DNA from: Psoroptes ovis | Taxonomy: Eukaryota > Arthropoda > Arachnida > Sarcoptiformes > Psoroptidae | Direction: 5' to 3' | Length of the DNA: 64,000 nt | NCBI GenBank assembly: GCA_002943765.1 | Contig: PQWQ01000002.1 | Span: forward strand, 4,154,001-4,218,000 | In this document: positions 21,509-33,448 of the stretch, one piece after another | Layout of the letters: every line of letters starts with the position of its first letter | How positions within the stretch are numbered: the first letter of the stretch is position 1 | Notes under the pieces: generated by a model | Databases searched by the model: none | Told to the model about the DNA's origin: nothing | Seen by the model: only the letters and a program-made list of their open reading frames with translations | Position numbers and translations under genes: made by a program

Positions 21509-24500
21509 TCATTGATCATCAACATTGTTACCAGATCAAATATCAGAAAAAAATCTAAAAAAATTCGTACAACCCGTGAGTAGTCTGAATTCAGTTATGG
21601 CCTTGTTATTTCAACAGAAACATCAAGCCATTCCGCACATCGTACTGTTAATCAATTGGCCAGCCACAAATCATTTCACCGAATATAAATTCAAAAATGC
21701 ATCAAGTTTTCTTTGTTTTTCACAAAGAATTACACCATCGCATGCACACACATGTAGTGTTTGAATTTATATTCATTTCAAAAACTAAAAGTTTTCGGTT
21801 GCTCTCGATTTGTATTTCAAATTATGAAATGAATCACCAAGATTCTTGAAAATTACAAATTTTCGGCATTCTCAGACCTTCCTAAAGGTTACTCATGGAT
21901 TATGGAAACCTCTAGTGCGGACTACAAGTTGTACATTATCATTTGCTATCAGAGACTGCTTTATATATAGACATTATTTCAAATGAAATTTTCATTACAG
22001 TTTTTAACATGCAAATTGAAAAAAAAAAATGAAAATTTGTTTTCGCTTTTGAATAATGTTCAATATGTATGACAATTTAAAAGTTACTTATCAAATGTTT
22101 TTCTGAAATATTGTTGAAATAAAATAAAATTTCCAATCTCATTAATCATTAATCATTTTTTTTTTTTTTGATTCTAAGCCATTCAAAGTAACAAAAATCA
22201 TTAATTAAAACACCGAATCGATCCTTTAATGTTTACACAAAAAGATGTTCTTGACAAGGTGTTTTCGCTGCATATTGTTTTATTTTTGCAATTATTCAAG
22301 TAAATATTTTTGTCCTCGAAATGATTGTGATTATTGATTAATTATCTCGTGTCGATCTTTGATTAACAAATTGATTAGCATCATCTCTCTCTCTCTCTCT
22401 CTTACATGAAGCCTGAGAATCGCTTGGCGTAAAATTTCACACAAACATTCTTGAAATTCATAATCCTTTGGTTACTTTCGAAACGATATAAAATCCTGTC
22501 CTGATTCTTATCTTGATTCTATTGTTGTGCACCAAATTATTATCACCATCGATCGAATTGTAAAAACAAAAATAAATAAACCAATTAATTGTCCAAATCA
22601 ATTAAGATTAATTAGAATCAATTAAATTTATTATTTCAAACTTCAATTGGCACCTTGTTATTCTTATGAAACCGTTTTGGCTTGTTTTTTAAGGTTAAAC
22701 CTTGTTAAAATTGAAATAATGTATCACTGTTTTATCAAACATACTTAAAAATAGATTTCGAAATGGTTCATTGATCATGTTTGCACCTAATAAAATATTA
22801 ATTGTTCTCCAGAAAATAATAAAAAAAAAACATGATTATTGACATTTGAAAATGGTTCATTTATGGTTCAATGAATTTATATCTATTTTCGACAGAATTT
22901 TCTGTATGTTTTGTGCATTTGTATTTATTTAAAAATGTGGTTTTTTTTTTGTTTAAAAATATATTCACAATTTAGATTTTGATTTACATTGTCTTTTCGA
23001 AGGTATCTTCTATTCTTTTGTCAAAGGTGGTTGTAGGTCAACAGAAAAAAAAACACCAACTCAAACACATCAATAGTAAAAGCTTTTGAAATGCTTTTTT
23101 TTCACCATTGTTCACCTTTCACATCGTTGATCATCATCATCTCTTTTCTCTGTTTTATTTTTCAAAAATTTTTATTTTTTCTCCTCACTCAAAGTTAATA
23201 ATCTGTTTCAAATGATTTCTTCGCATTTTTTCCAATAAGTCTTCATTCAACAACAAGAGTCAAATGCGATTCTCTTTTATGATTTCTCCTATTTTTTCCA
23301 TCAATTTTTTCACTGGTCAAAATAAGAAGAAGAAATCAGTGAAAATCTTATGAAATGAATACAAAAATAATGAAAAAAATAAATATGAATTCCAACTAAT
23401 TCAAATTCAAAAAAATTTACTTTTGCTTAGAGAAATTGTGGCAATTTCTCTATTATCTTTTAACAAAAGCCACCACTTCTTCTTCTTCATCATTCGATGT
23501 CTCAATATTCAATTTTACCATTATTTTTCATGTCCATTTTGAATACAAAAAAAAGAAAACAAAACAAAACGTTAATGATAATGACTTTTATTGTTTGTTA
23601 TTTTTATCATCATTAAATATTGATGAGAAATGGGAATTTTTATTCAATGAAACATTAAACCTCGAAAGCGTTACGTTTTGGGTTTTGTGATTACGTTGAA
23701 ATTTTTCTTTTTTTCGGGTGGTGTTTGCTTAGCCGTGCTGCGTGTCATCAACAACAATATCATTATTACTTACAACAACAAAAATTTAACCATTACCTAT
23801 TGATTTTTGTTGCGTAACAATACAAAGTGAATACCCAACGACAACGTATTAACATTTAACTTTGGATGCTGTGTACCCACATCAATAAATTTTAAAAATC
23901 TCAACTGAAAAAATAATTGTAATTTCGAAATATTGACAATTCACGTGTTTATCCTCGATCCTCATTCTTAATTCATTCATTCATTCAGCGTTGATTAAGT
24001 TAAAGCGAAAAAAAACTCGTTATTCTGCAATTTTTATTTTGGGTGTAATCATTTGTCATTTATTTAGTCGTTTGTTCGTTTTTAAATTTATTTTTCCATT
24101 AAATTTTTTTTTAATTTTCTCCGAAATACAATACCTCTGTGTCTGTGAATTAGTGTTGTGTACCTGTTGTTGATTTCATCAGTGAAGAGGCAGTGAAAAT
24201 TTCCTCGAATAATTTTTGAAAAAAAATGTCAAATTTTGATGGATGAATTTGCAGAAAAAATAAAATCAATGATTTGATCAAATAAATCACCCAAAAATAA
24301 ACCGTTAAATATCCAATTAATCAAATGTCAATAATCTATTTTCAAGTGTTTGTGTGTGTTTTCGATTGAAAATTCAACAAAAACTGAACAAAAATTGACA
24401 ATCAACCGATAAAGCAATTTGTTCGTTTACGTTTGTTGCTAAAAATTTGATTGACGTTTGAAGTTTTTTCTTTTATTTTTTTAAATTTTCAATTTCCGTG

Positions 24501-24912
24501 TGTTTTCTGGTCTAAAAATTATTTTAGTTTTTAACAAATTCAATATAATAATATTCTTTGATCTACATAATTTTTCCTGGTTCCGAACCGCTATATACAG
24601 TGATTACCTTGATTCTGTTGGTCGCCATATCGACCGAAATTTGTTACAACTTTTTTTAATTTTGACCAATTTCTTAGGCTTTTTTCCCAATCAAATTTTA
24701 TTTTGGGCGTATTAAACTTTTGCAAGTGCAAAATATCATTATTCCATATAATTGTTTCCGTATAATTCAATGTTTTTTTTCGCCAATAAAAGTGACCTTA
24801 AATTGGTTTATATTACGTCAAATTAAATGAGATTATTATTTTTCTCAATTTTAAATTGAAACAAATGTAAAATTTTCGGTTTTTCTCATCTAAAAATCAT
24901 CGTGAATATTTG
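21509..24912. other. Intergenic spacer
   Basis: 3.4 kb with no supported gene. A slightly less AT-rich patch at about 21860-21960 has no convincing frame. (TC)n occurs at about 22383-22401. The final few hundred bases are the likely 5' UTR/promoter of the Ly6-type gene. Confidence 0.5.
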
Positions 24913-25504
24913 ATGAAAATCATAAAAATGAATACGAATTTTGCCAAGTTAATTTTCATCGCGGTTTTATCATTGATTTTCAATCATATCAATCATGGTA
25001 TGTATCATCATTCGATCATAATCCTGTTTTTTTACCAAGTTTTCAATATTTCTTTTATTCTTAGTATCATCATTATTATGTTATTCATGTGTATCGACAA
25101 CACCTGGCTGTACACTTGAACATGTTAGCTGGTGGATATATTCATCAATCACTTGTCCAGAATATGATGATAAATGTGTAAAAATTATTGAACAAGATGG
25201 ATCCGATGTACGTGTAACACGTGATTGTTTATCAAACATAATGTCATTACGTGATGATGTACCGGCTGATCGTTTTGAAGGTTGTCGACCATCAGCACCG
25301 AATCCTAAACGTTCCATTTATGTTGATAATGCAATCGGTGAATTAGATTTGAAACAAAATTTATTCACAAATACAACATATTGTTTTTGTGAATTTGATG
25401 AATGGTGTAATGGAACGATTAAAACTTGCTATAATTTAAAATTGATTATATTGACATTATTTATATTGATTATATGTAATCTATATTATTCGATTTGGTT
25501 TTGA
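24913..25504 (+). CDS. Ly6/quiver-type GPI-anchored three-finger protein
   Basis: Exons 24913..24997 and 25065..25504 (174 residues), joined at phase 1 across a 67-nt GTATGT..CTTAG intron. The N terminus (MKIIKMNTNFAKLIFIAVLS) is a signal peptide; a second in-frame ATG lies at 24928. The mature part begins L-L-C-Y-S-C-V-S and carries spaced cysteines (C-x2-C, TPGCTLE, YDDKCVKI, RDCLS, EGCRP, YCFCEFDEWCN), the pattern of insect quiver/sleepless Ly6 proteins. The C terminus is a hydrophobic tail (LIILTLFILIICNLY) fitting a GPI-anchor signal. Quiver-family proteins act at the cell surface on ion channels and receptors. The exact partner here is unknown. N-glycosylation-type N-T-T and N-G-T occur near the tail. 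Confidence 0.75.
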
Positions 25505-25755
25505 TGTTTTGTTTGAAACAAAAAAAAAATTATACCTCCTTACATTTGTTGAATATTGAATATATCGTTTATTGTAAATATCATTTTAAAAAAATATTAC
25601 GACTATTGTTTCATTCTTCATTCAAATTTTATCATTTTTATTTAGTAAATAATGTCAAAACTCGCTGAAAATTTTTAAAATAAATAAAAGAAATACAATT
25701 CTTGTTTTTTCAACATTTACTTCATATTTTTGGTATTTGTCTTTGATTTCATTTA

Positions 25756-26944
25756 CTAATAAACGAATCTATGTTTTTCTGAGTATCCAAGTTTATCAAG
25801 ATTTGGCAAGCAAGCATGTTTGATCATAGGCGGTGGACCACACATCAATATCAATGTATCATCACTTGGTGGTGGTAAATGTTTTGATATCATTTCATCG
25901 TTTATAAATCCGGTACTGTTTGAAAGGTAGAGATTTTGGTTCCGAATGATTCAACTATTGAAAGAATTATGATGATAAGTTCAACATACCTATATTGCCA
26001 ACCATCTGTTGGACGATCTAATGTATACCATAGTTTTAAACGTTCTGGAAATTTATCACGAACTTCTTCTAATTCTTTTCGCAATAGAATATCTTTTTCT
26101 GTTTGATTTGCATACAATAACCATATATTTAATTTATCATTAGGATCTTTGAACACATGGCGAATAATTTGTAACATAGGTGTAATACCGGTACCGCCGG
26201 CAATCATACCAACTTTTGAATATGATCGTGGCGTAAATGGTGAACCATAACCTTCTTTGATTGAAAATTTTCCCCTGCCCTTATAAATCAAATTACCATT
26301 TGGACCGGCGATATTGATTGTGTCACCCAACTTCATATTATTCAAAAATTGCGACAATTTACCACCTTCAGGAAATTTAGGATGAACATTTGCAAAATAT
26401 ACTTTGATCACAAAATCAACATAACCAAGATCATCATCACTGGTAACTGGTGTATATGAGCGTGATATATATTTTCCATTCAATGTTGTAGACATATAAA
26501 CATGTTGTCCAACTGGAAGACCTAATACATGTTCATTCGATGGCAAACCGAATCTAAATCTGCGTGTATCATGTGATATTTCTTCTCTTTCAATTAAAGC
26601 AACTGAATATTTTTCTTTGGGATTTTGTAACAACTTTGGTTTCACTGTTTTATCACGAATCCATAATTGATATATGAAATAAACTGTTGTTGCTAATATT
26701 GCTGCACCGGTCATCATGATCGGTATTGTGGATTGATTCTGTTTAAACCAAATACAGAAAAATTAATCATTTCTAAAAAAATTTGGAAAATTCTTACCTC
26801 GAATTTCATATTTTTCTTATAATTTTTGGCCTTATTTGCATCAACCGTTAGTAAAACATTGAAAATTAACAATATCCAAAATACTATTCGAAGAAAAATT
26901 TCATGAAAATTATTAATATGATTAAATTTATTAATCATTTTCAT
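25756..26944 (-). CDS. CYB5R3: NADH-cytochrome b5 reductase
   Basis: Exons 26798..26944, 25990..26738, 25756..25915 (351 residues; human CYB5R3 301). The FAD site RSYTPVTSDDD (RSYT at about 142-145) is present, then the nucleotide site GGTGITPMLQ (about 230-236), the Y-T-L-D-R-P block and the NADH motif CGPPPM near the C terminus, which ends H-R-F-V-Y. The enzyme passes electrons from NADH through FAD to cytochrome b5 for fatty-acid desaturation and sterol synthesis at the ER or outer mitochondrial membrane. Odd point: exon 1 adds 49 residues with their own hydrophobic stretch, ahead of the usual membrane anchor (GAAILATTVYFIYQLWI), so the N terminus may be a signal-like leader or an alternative start may be used at 26717. 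It converges on the Ly6-type gene. Confidence 0.92.
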
Positions 26945-28160
26945 ATTTTATGAACAATTAAAATGAGAGAAATGAACACGTTATTTGCTCTACAGACACT
27001 GAAAAATTGCCAACAAAAAAACTAGCCAAGATTAATGATATCAAATCAAATCAAATAAAATGTATTGACAAGCACAAATGAAAAAAACGACAACGACAAT
27101 CAATCAATAAAAAATGAAGAACAAAAAAATAAATAACTGTAGTTTGCCTTGAAAAAAATCAATTTCAAACTTTCATTTAGACAATTTTTATTATTATTTC
27201 AATATACTAATCTGATGAACTTTAATTATATTTTCTAATGACAAATTTTAATTAGAAAAAGTATACATAATTCACCTATGCGATCCATTTTTTTTCTTCA
27301 ACGAAAATTTCGGGTAAACAAACAATGAATGATCAATGATTAAATTTAAAATGAAAATGATTTGATAAGAAATGGAAATGGAATAAAATTGACAAAGGAA
27401 AATAAATTGAGGATATTATTCTCCTGTTCTTATTTCTATGACATTTCTATCATTGATTATGGAAAATTGATCATTTTTTTTCTTGTCAAATAACACAAAA
27501 TTAAGTGCAACTTACTTTGAAAATTCTTGAATTACTAAAAAATTATCCTCTTAAAATTAAAACAAAGAAAGCCTATAATTTTACCATTATTTCCATTTAT
27601 CTTTGGTTAATTTTATTGTTTTCTTTATTTGCAATTTCTTATGAAAAAATAAAACATAAAAATCAATTTTTCCTTTTAAAATAAATGATGATTATCTTCG
27701 AGACTTCATAACTCAAATAAAATGATGATTTTGATGACATGAAAAATTTCATACCTTTTCATGATGAAAAATTCAGAAAAAATACTTGCAACCTATAAAA
27801 TTGTTTATTTTCGTGAATTTCATAAGCTGGTTTTGAATTTTTTTTATTTAATTTTGATTTTTTTGGGATTTATCATCTAAATCCAAGAATATCATCAATG
27901 ATATCTATTCAAATGATATATGAATCAAAAATTGATCTTAAAATAGATAGGAAATTCTATAATTAGATTTAATTATTTTGAATTTAATAAAAAAAAATTG
28001 CGTAACATCCTTTATGAATGGTACAAAAAGCTTAGAAGCACAAGTTTATTTTTGTTTTTTTTCGAATTTTTTTCAAACTTCCTTTTTCACGTTGTTATTG
28101 TCAACACACGTTGGATTATTTTTGTGTTTTGATTTGAATTTGGGTTTAGTTTGTTTTCAC
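26945..28160. other. Intergenic spacer and RPS10 promoter
   Basis: AT-rich with no gene. A pyrimidine-rich CTTCCTTTTTCAC at about 28078 is a candidate 5'-TOP start for the ribosomal protein mRNA (inference). Confidence 0.45.
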
Positions 28161-28217
28161 GTAAGTTTTTTTTTTAATTTTGTAAAAATTCTTTCTAATT
28201 GACGTTATTATTTTCAG
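28161..28217 (+). other. Probable 5' UTR intron of RPS10
   Basis: GTAAGTTT donor at 28161 and TTATTTTCAG acceptor ending 28217, 39 nt before the ATG. The size matches coding introns in the window. First introns in 5' leaders are common in ribosomal protein genes. Confidence 0.55.
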
Positions 28218-28256
28218 TCTTTTCTTTAAACAATTCAATAGAATAATTAAGGCAAA

Positions 28257-28742
28257 ATGTTGATGCCAAAAAAAGATCGTATTGCAATTTATGAATATTT
28301 ATTCCGTGAAGGTGTGATGGTTGCAGAACAAGATTATCATTTTCGCAAAGCACATCCAGCATTGACAAAAGTTCCAAATTTACATGTAATCCGTGCTTTG
28401 CAATCATTGAAAAGTCGTGGCTACGTTAAAGAACAATTCAGTTGGCGTCATTATTATTGGCATTTGACCAATGAAGGTATTAATTATCTTCGTGAATATT
28501 TACATTTACCACCAGAAATTATACCAGCAACATTGAAACGTGCTGTGAAATCAGATACCCGTCGAAGTGAAAAATTCGATGACGCTCCAGCTAGAGGTGG
28601 TGCCGGCGGTAGAGAATCTTATCGTCAAAACGAAGGATATGTAAGTTCTAATTCACTCTTTTAAATGACATTTTATTAACAATTTATACCTTTTTATTAT
28701 TAGCGAACTGGATACGGACGTGGAATGAAACCGGCCCAATAA
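28257..28742 (+). CDS. RPS10: Small-subunit ribosomal protein eS10
   Basis: Exons 28257..28640 and 28704..28742 (140 residues; human 165). The first 100 residues match closely: MLMPKKDRIAIYEYLFREG, NLHVIRALQSLKSRGYVKEQ, WRHYYWHLTNEGI and YLREYLHLPPEIIPATLKR. The C-terminal tail is short, Arg/Gly-rich and ends G-R-G-M-K-P-A-Q. The phase-0 intron lies in the tail. eS10 sits in the 40S head near the mRNA entry region. The gene ends 81 nt from the stop of the convergent IMMP1L gene. Confidence 0.97.
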
Positions 28743-28823
28743 ATGATTTTTTATACAATTTAATCGATAATTGAAAAATAAAAAAAAATCAAACAACATT
28801 TGTGTCATTTTTGATTATTTATT

Positions 28824-29497
28824 TCATTGAATTGCTGTTTCTGTTGGTTTTGTTTCTGTCAAATTTCCAATACGACTTATTGGCCATATTCTGAATACAA
28901 CACGACCAATTATCAAACCGATCGGTATTTCTCCGAATTCTCTTGAATCACATGAATTTTGTTGATTATCACCCATTAGCCAAACATGTCCTTGTTGTAT
29001 CTTATTCTGTCGATATCTGTTAGTGCTAATTAAATCACCTTGAATTGCAACGATTCTTTTGCAAATTAATTGTAGTGGATTCATTGGCGAGCGCACTATG
29101 ACTATATCACCTCTGATTGTAAAAATAAAATTAAGGGAATTGTTTTAAAAAATAATTGAATGATTTTCTGAATGAAATCAAACCTTTTATATTCATTTTG
29201 ACAAAATGTTCTGGTATATTTTTCAGCAATTATTACATCATTGTTAAATATAGTTGGCTCCATTGATGGACCTTGCAATAGTATTGGTTCACAAAGAAAA
29301 CGTGTTATACACCATGTTGTCGTAATAACAATTGTGATTAATTTTAAATCATTCTTTAGTTCAATGAATTTTTTATTTGGTTTATTTTCATTAATTTTAT
29401 CTGCTTTTTTATTGATAAATTGTCGATAATATCTTTGATAATGAGAATTTTTATTGGCAATATTCAAATGTTTGAATAATTTGATTGTGAAATTCAT
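28824..29497 (-). CDS. IMMP1L: Mitochondrial inner membrane protease subunit 1
   Basis: Exons 29184..29497 and 28824..29112 (200 residues; human 166). The extra N terminus (MNFTIKLFKHLNIANKNSHY and a basic K/N-rich stretch) looks like a mitochondrial presequence. A membrane segment (LITIVITTTWCITRFL) precedes the S26 peptidase core. The catalytic serine is Ser78 in GPSMEPT and the general-base lysine is Lys123 in ICKRIVA. The later motifs are GHVWLMGDN, S-C-D-S-R-E-F-G and GRVVFRIWP. IMP1 removes sorting signals from intermembrane-space proteins. The donor of the intron is a weak GTTTGA, but splicing there restores the K-R-G-D-I-V-I block typical of the family. It is divergent from aspartylglucosaminidase, 240 bp away. 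Confidence 0.93.
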
Positions 29498-29737
29498 TGT
29501 ATGTTATCAAAATGAATGATCAAAAAAAATTTCAAATGATCATTTCAAAGATGGAGCTATGTTCATTCAATTTAGTTTTAGCATGTTGAATGTTAAATAT
29601 TTTTGAAAAAAAAATGTTTCGAAAGATGGTTTGTTTAATTGTTAATAAATTGTAAATAGATAAAAAATGAGATAAGCACGATTTTATTTGATTTTTGAGG
29701 AGTGCCAAATGCATTTGGTATTATTTTCATTCATTTG

Positions 29738-31016
29738 ATGCTTTTTTTCTATTTGACAAACATGGAATTTTTCGAAATTTTTCATCATAAAAATGGACAA
29801 ATTTTTCTCATACTTATGACATTGACATTAACAATAGTTAAATCATGCTTCAGTGAATCTATTGAATTTGCCGAAAACAACGCTGGCCAATCTCCAATTA
29901 TAATTAACACATGGGCGTTTGATCAAGCTAATAAGGCTGGTAAGAATGATTTTTAAATTGCGATTGAAAATGTTGACTATTTCTTTTCAAATTCTTTGAA
30001 AAGGTTGGGAATCGTTAGCAAAAAACGCATCTTCAGTGAATGCAATTGTAGCTGCTTGTTCTGAATGTGAATTTCTTCAATGTGATCATACTGTTGGTTG
30101 GGGTGGAAGTCCAGATGAGAATGGAGAGACGACATTAGATTCAATGATAATGGACGGTGTTACACATCAAATTGGTTCAGTTGCAGCTTTGCGTAATATT
30201 AAGAATGCAATTGAAGTTGCAAAAGCTGTTTTGTTACATACTTCCCATACCATGTTGGTTGGTGATCAAGCCACCGATTTTGCCATTACTATGGGTTTCA
30301 AAAAAGAAAATCTTTCATCAGATTGGTCAATTGATCAATATGATAAATGGAAAATAAATGATTGTCAGCCTAATTATTGGAAAAATGTCGTTCCAGATCC
30401 TCGGAAACATTGTGGACCTTATTCTTCTAAAATTGCTCAAATTGAATTTAATGATGACAAATTGAAATATAAAATGATTAATCATGAAAATCATGATACA
30501 ATTGGTGCTGTAGCGATCGACCATCAAGGTCGAATAGCATGTGGAACATCAACGAATGGTATGAAACATAAAATTCCTGGTAGAGTGGGCGATAGTCCGA
30601 TACCAGGTGCTGGATCATATGCTGATCAAGATGCTGGCGGTGCAGCCGCTACTGGAGATGGTGATATTATAATGCGTTTTTTGCCGAGTTATCAAGCAGT
30701 TGAAAATCTTCGTAATGGTATGAGCCCAAAGCAAGCTGCTGATGAAGCGCTGAAACGAATTATTAGAAAATACCCTAAAGCACAAATTGGAATCGTTGTA
30801 TTAGATATTAAGGGCAATTACGGTGCTTCTTGTATGAATATTGATGATGGATTCCCATACATTGTCAGAAGTTCAGTAGAACAATCAAAATATTTAGTGA
30901 AATGTTTGAGTCAGACTGATTTTTCGTCGAATTCGATAAGATCTAGTTTATCGAATGGATTCATTAATACAATTTTATTCGTGACTTTTTTGAATGTTTT
31001 TAATCATCTAAGTTAA
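29738..31016 (+). CDS. AGA: N4-(beta-N-acetylglucosaminyl)-L-asparaginase (aspartylglucosaminidase)
   Basis: Exons 29738..29939 and 30004..31016 (404 residues from this ATG; 29762 is an alternative start). A hydrophobic leader (IFLILMTLTLTIVKSC) is the signal peptide. The lysosomal enzyme cleaves Asn-GlcNAc bonds in glycoprotein breakdown. It is an N-terminal nucleophile hydrolase, made as one chain and self-cut before the catalytic Thr. That residue is seen in NHENHDTIGAVAIDHQGR (about Thr233). Other family blocks are PIIINTWAF, GWGGSPDENGETTLDSMIMD, GRVGDSPIPGAGSYAD, GGAAATGDGD and F-L-P-S-Y-Q-A-V-E. The C terminus has an unusual extra tail with a hydrophobic end (NTILFVTFLNVF). The coding end overlaps the IBA57 stop by 9 bp on the opposite strand. 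Confidence 0.93.
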
Positions 31017-32243
31017 TTGCGTTCGAGAATCTGATTTTTGACTATTGAAATTAAATAAACATTCCGGATATTTAGGCGCATTCAAATACTTCTGATCATA
31101 ATTTTCAGGCCACCATTTAGGAATTGATGCACGAAGTTTGAGACCAGTATCATTGTGATAAAAATCTTGATCGATGACATCTCGTGGAATATTATTTGTT
31201 GACAATGGAATCGATATCGTAGCTATACCATATCGACCAATTCGTTGATGTAAATGGCCAATTTTTTTACGATTTCTCGTAGAACAAATAAAAGTACGAG
31301 GTGCTGGTGAAAATTTTTTCAATGTATGACTATTGCATAAAAATTCCACAGGGAATATACGTTGTTTGATTGGTTGTGTCGAATAAATTTTGATCGTTTT
31401 CTCTTCCGAAGTATATAAACCTTTATCAAGCGAAATCGCTTGAATATAATCGCCGTTTAATTCGAATGGATAATAATGACCAGATAAAATATCATTATGA
31501 CCTTCTGCTAACCCTATTTGATATTTGAGTCTAGTGTAATCGTAAATGCTTCCTTCAATTAAACGAATACGGTCATGATTTGATTGACATTTTATAAATG
31601 GTCCTAAATCTTCAATACATGAACCACCTAATCTATTTAGAAAACGATAGCCCATATATGTGCAACCGATTCTTGGATCAGGTAATAATTTTATATCATC
31701 TGAATCGATTGAACGAAGTGTATGATCAATATCATCATTATTACCAAATAACGTTGAAGGCAATATTGACCATAAATTAAAATCATTAATTAATTCCACT
31801 GAGACATTTTTATTTACATTATAACCAAGTAATAATCGTTTAATTGCTTTTGCCAATTTTCTATCAACATCAAGAATAAATTCACCATCACTACCATCAT
31901 TTAAATGACGAATACGATAAATAAATAAATCACAAAGAACTCTGCCGACAGCTGATAGTAAAAAAGAATAAATTACAGAAGTTGAATTTGATAATTTATC
32001 GTAATCATGTTCAATGGTTGATAATTTTCTCATATCATTCGTTAACAATGATTGAAGATAGATGAATGATCCAGGACCAGATACTCGAAGTAATTGGCGA
32101 TTCTTAAGATGAATGGCAATGAAATTCGGAATATTTTCAAATTTTTTATCATGATTGCATAATGATTTAGTGTTGATGAATTTTGAACTGATAATCGATT
32201 TAACTGGATTATTATTTTCCAATAATTTGCGAATAATAAACAT
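31008..32243 (-). CDS. IBA57: IBA57-like mitochondrial Fe-S cluster assembly factor (YgfZ/GcvT family)
   Basis: Single-exon frame of 411 residues from the ATG at 32243, giving a basic, Ser-rich mitochondrial leader (MFIIRKLLENNNPVKSIISS). An upstream in-frame ATG at 32339 would add a poly-Phe stretch and is less likely. Family features: HLKNRQLLRVSGPGSFIYLQ, LLTNDMRKL, G-R-V-L-C-D-L-F-I-Y, LDVDRKLAK, DPRIGCTYMGYRFL, YDYTRLKYQIGLAEG and YPFELNGDYIQAIS. IBA57 works with ISCA1/2 to make 4Fe-4S clusters for aconitase and lipoate synthase. The diagnostic K-G-C-Y-x-G-Q-E loop reads D-K-G-L-Y-T-S-E-E here, so the conserved cysteine is absent. The protein tail is extended (SIPKWWPENYDQKYLNAP). Confidence 0.82.
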   Translation of the reverse strand: MFIIRKLLENNNPVKSIISSKFINTKSLCNHDKKFENIPNFIAIHLKNRQLLRVSGPGSFIYLQSLLTNDMRKLSTIEHDYDKLSNSTSVIYSFLLSAVGRVLCDLFIYRIRHLNDGSDGEFILDVDRKLAKAIKRLLLGYNVNKNVSVELINDFNLWSILPSTLFGNNDDIDHTLRSIDSDDIKLLPDPRIGCTYMGYRFLNRLGGSCIEDLGPFIKCQSNHDRIRLIEGSIYDYTRLKYQIGLAEGHNDILSGHYYPFELNGDYIQAISLDKGLYTSEEKTIKIYSTQPIKQRIFPVEFLCNSHTLKKFSPAPRTFICSTRNRKKIGHLHQRIGRYGIATISIPLSTNNIPRDVIDQDFYHNDTGLKLRASIPKWWPENYDQKYLNAPKYPECLFNFNSQKSDSRTQLT

Positions 32244-33416
32244 TTTAATTTTGATTTGAATTTTCAAAAAAAAAAAAAAAAAAAAACAACTAATCACATG
32301 TAAACATTGGAAAATCAAAACAACTACATCCAATACCATCTATGATATGAAAAACTAAAAAAAAAACCATCTAAAAATCTGCAAAAATTTCAATTCCCAG
32401 ATTTTTTTCCAATCAAAAAACAAAATGAAAAAAAATCCTACGTCAATTGAATAATGATAATAATATCATCATACCATTCATTCTAGATTATTCGGGCCAA
32501 AAATCAAACATCTCAATTTTCAAGGACAGAAAAAATTCTTTATTTGAATTCAATTTGAATTCTTGTTTGTATCATTATTATCACGAATTTTTGTTGTTTC
32601 TCTTTGTTTTTCAAAAGTTTCAAATTTTTATTTGAAATTTTTTATTAATAACATCATCATCATCATCATCATTTATCTTATCAATAAAATCTAACGCATT
32701 CATATTCATGTTTACATTTTTATTTATTTCAATTTTTTTTTTAAAATTTGTTTCATTTATTTTATTGATTTATAATTTTATTTATTTATTCTTCTATATT
32801 TCATGTTTTATGGTAATCAATGATGCATAAAGAAAATATAAAAAATCAAACACCATTTAATGGGAGTAAAATTTAAATCAAAAAGTTTCAAATCATTGTT
32901 GGCATCAAATTTGCCATGAAAATAGATATTTTGTTGAGAGAAAAAAATTTTTTTTTCTCAAAAGTTAAAAAGTGAAAAACATTTTGATACATTTCAAATA
33001 CTTTTACATTTTTGGCTATTTGTTGCAGAAAATTAATTCAAATGATGGTAAATGGCCAATTTTTTCCCATGGTTCAATCATCATTGTTTTTATTACTGTT
33101 TATTGTCACCAAACTTGTACATTTTCATTTGATAGTTCAGTGAATTAATAAATGGAAAAAATGAAAACATATTTTTTCCCCGAAAAATGAGACAAAGATG
33201 TAAACAAAATTTGCCGTAAACTTTTGTCCATAAAATTTATTAAACTTTTCATACATGTATTTGCAGAAGACAGAAACTTGAATAAAACTTTTTGTTTTTG
33301 GGGGAAATCCTTAAGGAATTGTTTTACGTTTATTTTATACACATACAGAATTTCATATGAATTTTTCGTATTAATATTCCACAATGATGTCTTTGTTATT
33401 TTCAGTACATGTTCAT

Positions 33417-33448
33417 ATTTTTGAAATTTCATGTGAAATTTCAAAAAT
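33417..33448. repeat. Perfect palindromic hairpin, 15-bp arms
   Basis: Arm 33417-33431 (ATTTTTGAAATTTCA) is complementary to 33434-33448, with a 2-nt spacer. Confidence 0.85.

Noticed and set aside
21525..21764. 79-codon frame after the SKP1-like gene
   Set aside because: Begins with a TTG, has no ATG near its start, no recognisable motif, and runs into AT-rich spacer.
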